A program made the translations under genes and the position numbers. A DNA stretch of 64,000 bases, from positions 30,295,366 through 30,359,365 of the forward strand of contig NC_088777.1 in NCBI RefSeq assembly GCF_954871325.1, in the 5' to 3' direction. Positions 55,093 to 64,000 of the stretch are shown one piece after another (the first letter of the stretch is position 1; each line of letters begins with the position of its first letter). This stretch comes from Gordionus sp. m RMFG-2023. Its lineage: Eukaryota > Nematomorpha > Gordioida > Chordodea > Parachordodidae. The notes beneath the pieces were generated by a model. The model worked only from the letters and a program-made list of their open reading frames with translations. It made no database searches and had not been told where the DNA came from.

Positions 55093-57552
55093 TGTTAAAT
55101 AATTCGATTTTATTTTTTATACCGGCGAGATTATTTTTAGTTTGTATTAACATTTTTTTTATCGCTACAATTTATATTTATTTCTTAACTTTAAAATCAA
55201 TTTAGTTGATCGTTTGATATAGATATAAAAAGAACATTTTTCTTTTGAAAAAAATAGATTTATAAATTTTTGATTTATAAATAATATTACAACATATAAT
55301 GTAATTCCATTATTGTATGTAATTTAACAATAATGAATTTCTGATTTATAATAAAAACTTATTTCGATAAATCCCTCACGTTTCTTCATTGAGGCAAAAC
55401 GACGTTTTTACACATTATTATTCTCGCAACCGCAAGAAGTAAATATAACGCTTTTATCTGAATAAAATTTTTCAACGATGGATGCATCAACACATATATG
55501 ATCGAATTCGTCAAGCTGTATTTCCTTAAATTTAGTAGCGAGACAGCGCTTATATAGGGAAATTGCAAAATTTCTTCAAGATTAGCAAGATCTCCAGCGG
55601 AGAAAAGGCAGCGTTGTTTCTCCGATGTCTTTTAGATGACGAATGCAACAACATTGGAGTAATTTGCACGGAGGCAGACCTCCAGGACCCAATCGCTCTT
55701 CTTGGCAAATTTAAGCTCCAACATCCGTCAAAGACCGAGAACGTCAAATTCTGAATATTTTATGCTGCCACCCAAGGCAAGGATGAGACGTTCTCAGCTT
55801 GGATCACACGCGTAGCATGACTCAATAAAGAATGTAAATTCAATGGCATTCAACGCATTATTAAAGATGTCAGGAAAGCGGTCAGGAGCTCTATGACCAT
55901 AGAAGATATACACAATCTAGGCCTAGAGGAAGACATCACATAGCCAAACGACATAAAGGGAATTGTGAAAGTAGAAGCCATACATCCGGCTGAACTGAAT
56001 CATCTGGAACACAAGAGATAAATTATATGGGCCGAGCTAAAAATAGCCACGCCATGAAATCCAAGCAGGACTCCAATGCACTTGGTAAATCTCTTGTGAA
56101 ATTTGATGTTTTCACCAGGCAACCCCGGTCCATTTATGACAACGACCACGAACAACGTCTTGATGGACTTTTTGATAACTACCGTGACAAACGCTTCCAT
56201 GAACGCAACAAAATACGCTACGAAAACTACCGTGACAAACGCTTCGATGAACGTTGATATGGAACCACTACTGCTGTGACAAACGATGCGACGGACATCA
56301 TGACAACTACCGCCCGTTTCGATCAAGCTACGATAATCGTCAGTATAACCGCAACCGTTTCGACAATCGCTTCGACAATCACTACGACGATCGATACAAC
56401 TATCGCGGATACAACTTCCATGACAACCGTCACGACTATCGTTGTGGCCATCGTCAAAGCCTTGATCAAAGGGATAATTGCTATTGAGGAGATAACCGAA
56501 CTAACTATCCATGTCGCGGTCAGCATAGTCATAATCCTCAAATTAATAATGGTTTTCCGAAATATTCGCTGAGGCGCAACCATTACAATAATACCTATAA
56601 TAGATCTTATGATTATAAAGATCGTGATTGTCAATCGTGCACCAATTATTGCATGAACTTCGAGGAAATCGATAATGACGACGTCACAAACACAGAAGTT
56701 AAAGAGTATAATCTTCAGAATTTGGAAGTGTACAATCTGGGGGTCAATGACACGAGTTTCGATGCTGTGCCTAAAATTATACCCTCTAGGTTAGTTCCGT
56801 ATGCCAAGATTAATTTAATGACACGGGAATTGGAGGGCTGGCCTGAGGACAGCATCATAGAGCCTGTGTCTCAATCCAAATGGGCAAGTCCATTAACACC
56901 TGTTTTCAAAGGAGACGGCATCATAAGGATAGGCGCTGACTTGAAGGACACCATAAACCAAGCTCTGAAGGAGTCTAGATACCTGATACTGTGCACAAAC
57001 GATCTGATTGCAAAGTATGCCAAAGGCAGGATGTTTAACAAAATAAATGTAAGCCAGCTTTTCCTCAGATTCTTATACAAGACTCCAGGAGTCTACTCAC
57101 GAAGTCTACCCACAAGGGCTGCTTTCGCTTTACCAAGCCATCGTTCGGTTTAAAAAGAAGAATGCACCATGAGTATGATGGCGTATTGCGTGGCGATCAT
57201 GAACGTCGATAGCCTTTACCACTCAACATATCCAAGGAAAACATATGTCGGATTTCTTTGGAGGGTGGAATGTTAAATAATTCGATTTTATTTTTTATAC
57301 CTTTCAAGGAAATTACTTTTAGTTTGTATTAACGTTTTATTTTATCGTTACAATTGGTGTTTGTTTCTTAACTTTAAAATCAATTTAGTTGATCGTTTGA
57401 TAAAGATATAAAAAGAACATTTTTCTTTTTAAAAAATAGATTTATAAATAATATTACAACATAAAATGCAATTCGTTTATTAAATGTAATTTAACAATAA
57501 TAAATTTCTGATTTATAATAAACTTATTTCGATAAATCCCTCATGTTTCTTA
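55093..57552 (+). mobile_element. Ty3/gypsy-like LTR element fossil with both LTRs
   Basis: LTRs of about 290 bp at 55093-55388 and 57271-57552, both starting TGTTAAATAATTCGATTTTA and clearly diverged from each other, so not recent. Between them, on the plus strand, are a gag-like region (from about 55560), a stretch with repeated Asp/Asn/Arg/Tyr codons (about 56100-56640), and the start of a reverse transcriptase (about 56830-57060, around SKWASPLTPVFKGDG). Integrase is not seen, so the element is internally deleted as well as broken in several places. Confidence 0.75.
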
Positions 57553-57904
57553 AAAAAATATATCGTTTTATTATATTTTAAATTATCACTTCATATTTAT
57601 TTATTAAATTAGAATGTTCCATTCTTTATATATATATATTTATTTATTACCTTTAAATAATAAATACAATTTAAGTGAACCTAATAGACACAGTACACTT
57701 AGACTCAAAGTTTAAAAATTGAAATTTTATAATTATTAACAGTTAATTATAATTATTAAAAATCGTGATTAATTTAATTTTTTTAAATATTTAAAATGAC
57801 ACATATTTAAACATTTTTATAATCCAACTCCCAATATTTGGAGAAAATATCATGCTTCTTACTTAAATTTATTGTCAACAAAAAGAAAATCTCCCAAAAT
57901 ATAT

Positions 57905-58560
57905 GAAGGGTACTCCACGGCTGGAAATAGTTGAACCAGATGGGAATTGTTTTTACCAGTAATTTAAAAATCATAAAAAAATTTGCCATATAGGTTTATA
58001 TTTTATTATTTAAATTATGGTTGTATTTTTTTTTACTAATATTCATAGGATATGGATTTGCTTCTTTCTTTACCTTAAATTTTAATGATTATATCCTATA
58101 TTAATTCAGAACATTATTTTTTAAAATATGATTGGTTTTTAGATATAGTAACATATTTAAATTAAAAAAATAATAATTAGGTCTATTTATAAGTATGGAG
58201 ATTACAGGAAAGCAACGCTCCTATGGTTTGATTAGATCACATATGGTCTTGCTGATGCTGCGAAAAAAATAATAAAAATATAATAGATTATACTCAAGGT
58301 CAAAATACGTGTTAAGATGATGTGCAACAGTATATAATAGAAAAGTCAAATAATGCTGAATGGGCAACGGATATTGAAATGCGATATGTTGCCACATTTC
58401 TCAATACCTCGATAATGGTGTATGCTAAGTATGGAGGTTCATTTTGCTGGCAAATGCATTCGCTATTTAAATATGATGATGGAAATATTAGACCAAAACA
58501 TTTATATTAATAATTCTGGATCCCATTTTGTTAATGTTATTGATTTTTTAGATTAAAACA
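57905..58560 (+). pseudogene. OTU-type cysteine protease-like remnant
   Basis: EIVEPDGNCFY near 57930-57955 has the OTU catalytic cysteine block (DGNCFYRAL). MEITGKQRSYGLIRSHMV (about 58195-58250) matches the following helix. IIEKSNNAEWATDIEMRYVA (58330-58390) matches the W-x-x-x-x-E-M block, and NNSGSHFVNVID near 58510-58545 holds the expected catalytic histidine. The order is right for one OTU domain. It is broken in several places. OTU domains occur in host deubiquitinases and are also carried by several kinds of mobile elements; no flanking partner shows which this was. Confidence 0.6.
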
Positions 58561-58792
58561 AATCTTGATATTTTTTACTAAAAGTATTTAAGTGATTGTA
58601 TTTGTCTATTTTTATGCATATTTCTTTTTATTTATCCTATTTTAAGCATATTATAATCAATAAATATATAGACTACATATGAAGATATCTTTTTAATCAT
58701 ACAATTTTTATATATATTTCATTACAACACTATATAATCACAAATTATTATGTTTACTTTATATTAATTTGTATTGCTTATACAATTTTACC

Positions 58793-58987
58793 TAGTGTTG
58801 TTAAGCGGCTCGATTTGAGCCGATTTTTAAAAATGGCTAACTCAATATTTTAGTCAGAAAAATATTACGCAAGACTGTTTATACATCTATTAACAAAGTC
58901 TTGAGGCTTAGGTAAAATTTTTCTGGCTAAAATATTGAGTTAGCCGTTTTTAAAAATCGGCTAAAATCGAGCCGTTTAACAACACTA
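58793..58987. mobile_element. Compact hAT-type MITE with long near-perfect inverted repeats
   Basis: 195 bp. TAGTGTTGTTAAGCGGCTCG and its inverse at the ends; the inverted match continues for about 75 bp each side (GAGCCGATTTTTAAAAATGG, CTAACTCAATATTTTAG). Flanks ATTTTACC and CTTTTACC differ by one base and are taken as an 8-bp duplication. No coding capacity. Confidence 0.85.
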
Positions 58988-60769
58988 CTTTTACCCACAT
59001 TTTAAAAATAAATTTGGAGATTTTTTAAAAATCTGAATTAATCCTTTTAATAAAATAATTGCCACCAAATAAGATTTAATAAAATGTTAAAATTCGTAAT
59101 GAATATTTTAATGGCAAAAATTTTGCCAAAATACATATATTTGACCAGTTTGAAGTAATTTTAAAAAAATACGGACAAGTATAGGCAGTTTTTTTCTAGA
59201 AATGTAGCCAAACAGTACTATGTCTCACCTATCTAGAAACCCTGAAGAGTCATAAAAAAATCTCAAGAAGTCTTTTAGAAATTGGTATAAATATTTTCCA
59301 AATGGTTCATAAATTTTTAAATTTTATTAATTTTGGTAAATTAATTAGAAACATAATGGGGCCCAAAGTACTTGAGCTCATTAAGAGTAATTTATTTAAA
59401 AAATATCAAAACATATAATTTATAAATTTCAACATAATTAATTCAATAAAAAAATTTATATAAAAAATGAGTAATTGTTTGTAAATTTGAAGCGTGCTAG
59501 GGATTGTTGTGTGTTTCAATTTTATAGAATAAGTTATCACAAGGTATAAACTTTAAAGTTTCTAAGTCACATTTAAAATAAGACATACATAAAATGTGTT
59601 TCTTTATATTTATTCTTTTCTCAATCATTCTAAATTTCCTAATTTATTGCCATCTTATTTTTATTTTATATATCAAAAATTATCTTTAAAAAATTAACAA
59701 CTATAATTATTTGGAGTGACCAAAATTTAAAAAAATGTTATATAACATATTACTGAAAAGCTGGCATTAGATATCATCATACCTTAGAATAATCTGATTT
59801 AAATAATGTTAATATAAAAAAAATAACTTAATATACAAGATATGGTTAAGGGCATTTAGTTAACAAAACATTAATATTCATGACATTGATAGTCTGTTAA
59901 ATATATTATTACTATATCATTATTACATTGTAGTTTTTAAATTATCTATATTATTTTTAAATCAATTTAATCTCTACAATCCAAAAGTATGATATCGTAT
60001 AAATGTGAGCATTGCAATAAGATTCTAAATATAAAATTGATAATTAATTTTTCGGTATATTAATTTTTTCCAGGTTTTTCATAAAGAAAATTTTTTTATC
60101 ATCTAATTAAAAAGGTTTCTAAATTTGAATTTGTCTATATCAACAATTTACCTTAGGTAAGAAAAATTTTGGGTAAATAAAGTTTTGGGAATTAAGGTCT
60201 TGTTCGATAGCTAACATCATATGTTGAGCTAACTCAGTCTGAAATTTAATTTTTTATATAATATTTATGCTTTTCTATACAATTTACTATTAACAATAAA
60301 TAAAGTCAATGTACTTTTTTGTTAATCCAATACTGTAAGTATTATTTTAATTTCTGTGGTAATTGAATTTCTTTCACGATATTATTTAAACATCCATTTT
60401 CTTGACCTTGGGCAATCTTCGTTGATATATCCTCGTAATTTTTATCGATTTGATAAACAAGAAAAAATCAATGACCTAAATATTTTAGAAATCTAAAGTA
60501 TTTCAGTAAGATTTTATTAAATAAACATTTTTAATTATTATTATCCTGGATACAAATTTGAGCCCAATAAGGACAAATATCTCTCATTTGAATTGGAGCC
60601 TAAACCTTAAAATATTTTAGAAATCCAAAGCATTTCAGGTAAGTGATTATTTAATAAATAGTTTTAATTATTATTATCCTGGATACAAATTTGAGCCTGG
60701 GAAAATAAAAACCCTGTGGGAGATTTCTAAATGAGAGCCTATAGTTATTAGCTTCCAAATTACCTTTGC
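58988..60769. other. AT-rich flank, no gene seen
   Basis: No recognisable coding or element ends. Two related blocks of about 90 bp occur at 60475-60570 and 60605-60690 (ATATTTTAGAAATC.AAAG, ATTATTATCCTGGATACAAA), a local tandem duplication. A minus-strand open run near 60360-60460 looks weakly protein-like but could not be placed. Confidence 0.4.
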
Positions 60770-63500
60770 GTGTCTACGGCCCGCTTCAGCCGGTAATTAT
60801 ATGATTTCATTTGTACTACACACTATATTAAAATTTAAAATAATTCTTATCTTTTTAATGTCTATGTATAATCCATTTAAAAGAATTACTCGTCCATTGA
60901 GTTAATGCATTATTATTCGTAATTTATGAACTTTTGTGATTATTATATATATATTATTATATTAATTTAATGACCTAAAACAAGCGAATCCGTAATAAAT
61001 AAATGATTTATAATAATCTTCCCAACACTTTTTATATATTAAGATTCATTTTATATCATAATTCTTATTATTTTTTGTAATATATTTACTAAATCTTAAT
61101 TGTTTTATATATATATATATTTATTTTTTATGTATAGAGAGGATGGGAAAAAAATAGGTTAACAAATTATTTATATAACAAAAAAATTAACTATTTATAC
61201 AAATTAAATAAAAGCTCTGGAATATTTTTATAATAAACGAAATATAATATATCGTTTCGCTCGGCACAAAATCGATAGCATTTGACAAATCTCGCATCTG
61301 CCATAAAAGGTTTCGGCTTAAAATTGGAGCATAGAAGTGAGACAAAAACTCTTTTTTTTTTGAAAAATATGAATATTGGTAATTGTATTATAATTTACTT
61401 CTGATTCGTTTTTAACATACTTGCATTTTGGTCGACCATGTAAAAATCGTAAATTCCCTAAAAAAGAAGAAGAATTAGAATGAATAACTGTATTATAATA
61501 AATTGCTAAATGATATATAATGAATGCAATAAATTATTAAACGTATATTTTAAATCGGCTTTGAACTTTTGAAAAGAAAAGATTTTGCTGAAATTGAGCT
61601 TAAGGTTAAATTTCTACCAAGAATGGTGAACATTTGCTCAGATACTCAAGAATCTAACCTAATTTTAAATCTTTTAATAATTTCCTTTCTACCGACATCA
61701 TTAAAAAGACTTCTAAATATTTCTATTTTTAAATATATTTAATTTGCTAAAGTTTCTTTCACAATTTATTTGTGAAAAAGACAAAGTGAGTAGATATTCA
61801 TATACTATATATAAATTGGTAAATGCAGATGTATGCATATTATATCGGCATAACGTCTCATATACACATACCAATTGCTTGCATTTTATATTGCATTTGA
61901 TTAAAAAAATCTCCATTTCTTTCATTGAATCTTGAAATTCTTCACTTTCATTATCTGACGTGTAATCATAATGATAAATCAAATTTTCTGTACTCTTCTT
62001 CTAGCCAAGGAGTTAATTGCTATATATTCTAGAGAAATTAGTTCATATCGCAGTTTATCCCTATAGATTCTTTTCAAAACCTCTTTAGTTATCCTTCCCT
62101 ATTAATTTCATCAAAACTTCTAGTATGGAAATATTGAGCATCAGTTATTAAATGTTGATTTTTTGAAAATCGTTTTGTAAAACTAGTTACTATCTGATAA
62201 ATGATATCGCGAAACACTTTAAATCTGTAAATTTGAAGAGAGTCATTTGGACGTTTATCTGAGCTTTCCTCAAAACACATCTTTTTATTACTAATTCTAC
62301 GCTGCGGTATTTCAGTTCCCGTGCATATGTCATCAGGTGTGATCAAATCGGACAAATCTTTATTGATAGATAATACATATTTGAGCTTTCATATGTATTG
62401 AGAGGAAATCTATATAATTTAAAGAAAATTTAGAATCGTCAACCATTTCCTAGGCAGTCAAAATGTCTAAGTTTTTTGTTTGTAAATATATTGATAGAGG
62501 CTCAATTATTTCAAAAATATTCAAAAGAATATTAATACACTTAGGATGGTTTTAAATTTGCATCATTTCTAATAAAGCCTAAGCTTCTGAAGTCATTTAA
62601 CAAAAATGATAAACATACAAAAAACTGTTTTCTCGCGTGCCTACCATCTTGTTCTCCAATATTTTGAAGCCTTTTTATTTTTTTTGAACCAATAAGCCTG
62701 TTATTTATACTTGTATTCGTGCAAACTTCCATTTTTTTTATAAGATTCATTAAAAAATGTTGCAAGCCTATTTAGTAATCCAAATAGATTTTTCGCTTCG
62801 AAATTATCACAAGTGTCACAAACACATAAGTTAGGAACGTGGCTAAAGCACTAAATATGTATATATCTGACACTTGTTTAATTTGAGCTTGATAGCTAAC
62901 AAATTCATTTTTCCATATTAGCTGCGCCATCAAAAGATTCTCCAATTATATTATTTAATTGTAGTTCTTGTTTTAAAGAAACAATAAATCACAAAGTCCT
63001 TTACCTGAAGATTTAGTCACTTTAACTATTGTAAAAGTTTCTCCTCTAATTTTTCAATTATAAATGTATAGCAAACAAATTGTAGCTTGATCATATATGC
63101 TTATATCCTGAGTGGTGTCCATCTGTATGCTGAATTTGTTATTTCCTAATTGTTTCTTATTTGACTTTCTAAGCGTGTATAGAATTGCTTGGAATATAAC
63201 TTTCCTGGAAGTTTATGTTTTTCCTACGTATATTTGCTTCTTTGAATGACCTTATTTAAATGATCATTCCGGTTGGATCATAATTACATAGGTATCGTAT
63301 CAGTTCTAGGAAATTTCCATGATTTAAATTTATATCTTTACAAAATTTGATAAGGTTTCATTAGACGCCCTAATAGCTTAAGAATTTCTATGTTTTATTA
63401 TCATGAATATTATTAGAAATCTGCTTTGCTTTTCCAGCTATAAGTTTATTATTAACTGAATCTTGTGTGCTGTTGTCACTGTACCTTAAGAAAGTATTCC
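60770..63500 (-). mobile_element. ZMYM/DUF4371-type hAT copy 2, degenerate
   Basis: Minus-strand counterpart of 5830-8400, matching along nearly its whole length. Readable pieces: ISNKKMCFEESSDKRPNDSL and KRFSKNQHLITDAQYFHTRS (62089-62355), and FTNLYIVYEYLLTLSFSQIN followed by CERNFSKLNIFKNRNI (61713-61982), the dimerisation domain. The low-coordinate end carries TGTCTACGGCCCGC at about 60770. The high-coordinate end is cut by the GAACGCGTTC hAT at about 63505. Many stops; inactive. Confidence 0.7.
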
Positions 63501-63504
63501 ACTT

Positions 63505-64000
63505 AGTGTTGTAAACGAACGCGTTCAAAATGAACGCCTTCGTGAAAGAAGTTCGTTTTTTTGAAAAAAATGATGAACGGTGTTCCTTTTATTTTTGACG
63601 AACCCTGAACGTGAAAGCGTTCCTTTTTTATGACGAACGCGTTCGAATTTAACGTTCGTTCAATTTTAAAAATACTTTTTCTTTTTATTTATTTGAAAAA
63701 TTTCATATTTCCGAATTTTTTTTAAAATAGTATTATTTATTATTTTTTTTAATCAGCTGCGTATTTCCTTTTCACATTTCAATTTTTTTAACACATAGTT
63801 TATTAATTTAAATATTATTGTTTATATTTTAATTTAATAGATTAGCATAAGCATGGATATTATTATTTAATCATCATCATCTGATTCTGAAAATCCAAAA
63901 TCAGATGAATTATCATTACCATGGCCAAATATGATAAATGTTTTACAGTAACATCCTATATTGAAGAACTAAATCAATGCTTACCAAGTGTAGAATGTGC
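63505..64000. mobile_element. GAACGCGTTC hAT, left part, runs off the window
   Basis: Starts TAGTGTTGTAAACGAACGCG and continues with the GATGAACGGTGTTCCTTTTA and GACGAACGCGTTCGAATTTA blocks that also begin the element at 44632. A plus-strand run at the very end is probably the start of its body. The right end and duplication are outside the window. Confidence 0.65.

Noticed and set aside
55550-55747. Minus-strand frame inside the LTR fossil
   Set aside because: Antisense to the gag-like region, no motif.
56254-56634. Overlapping open frames on both strands in repeated Asp/Arg codons
   Set aside because: They lie inside the LTR fossil and all frames stay open because of the short repeat; not an independent gene.
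60360-60460. Minus-strand run with KNYEDISTKIAQGQENG as an N-terminal BUB1 exon
   Set aside because: Protein-like but no TPR similarity, and no donor was found in a usable phase.
1-64000. tRNA, rRNA, CRISPR arrays, bacterial promoters or operons
   Set aside because: None seen; the spliced gene and transposon content are eukaryotic. Short AT-rich promoter-like strings occur by chance throughout.
1-64000. Polinton/Maverick or other capsid-bearing element
   Set aside because: No polymerase B, packaging ATPase or capsid motifs were found; the OTU-like remnant alone is not enough.

Overview
The window is about three-quarters A+T. It has one long spliced gene on the minus strand and is otherwise almost filled with transposable elements, many inserted into one another. 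Large introns, hAT elements of ZMYM/DUF4371 and DUF659 types, RTE-like LINEs, Helitron-like elements, Ty3/gypsy fossils and a long-TIR DNA transposon with 4-bp target duplications point to an animal, most likely an arthropod; the species cannot be read from the sequence. No tRNA, rRNA or CRISPR array was seen.

The host gene is the spindle-checkpoint kinase BUB1, running from about 54.5 kb down to a stop codon at 3.8 kb. Nine exons were found by motif and splice phase: a SFEELRA exon (54.4 kb) and its follower (54.1 kb), a long linker exon (39.3-40.1 kb), and six or seven exons giving an apparently complete kinase domain: glycine loop and lysine (38.8 kb), 36.2 kb, HTDIKPDN (35.8 kb), DFG (19.8 kb), 4.3 kb and the C-terminus (3.8 kb). 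Splice phases match across every junction of the kinase domain. The N-terminal TPR exons were not found and probably lie beyond 54.6 kb or outside the window. Two introns of about 15.4 and 15.9 kb flank the 89-bp DFG exon.

Layout: 0-2.4 kb, a Helitron-like remnant split by a hAT element. 2.9-4.9 kb, BUB1 3' end between two T-rich minisatellites. 5.5-9.6 kb, RT fragment, ZMYM-type hAT and LINE fragment. 10-13.2 kb, a GC-clumped repeat, unassigned coding-like segments and two Helitron-like copies. 13.6-18.8 kb, a foldback structure with a hAT-like core at its apex and a 3.1-kb Sola-like transposon in one arm. 20.4-29.8 kb, a gypsy fossil carrying a hAT (8-bp duplication) and an RTE LINE. 29.8-30.9 kb, an unidentified coding-like remnant. 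31.1-35.5 kb, a second Sola-like element inside another repeat, then a tandem duplication. 36.4-38.6 kb, a hAT next to a BUB1 splice acceptor. 41-44.6 kb, a satellite-like array split by a hAT and an RT fossil. 44.6-47.1 kb, a hAT holding a LINE. 47.9-52.8 kb, a Helitron-like element holding a hAT that holds another hAT. 55.1-57.6 kb, a second LTR fossil. 57.9-58.6 kb, an OTU protease-like remnant. 60.8-64 kb, a second ZMYM-type hAT and the start of another hAT.

Apart from BUB1, no gene in the window looks functional. The best preserved transposase frame is the 251-residue frame of the second Sola-like element.
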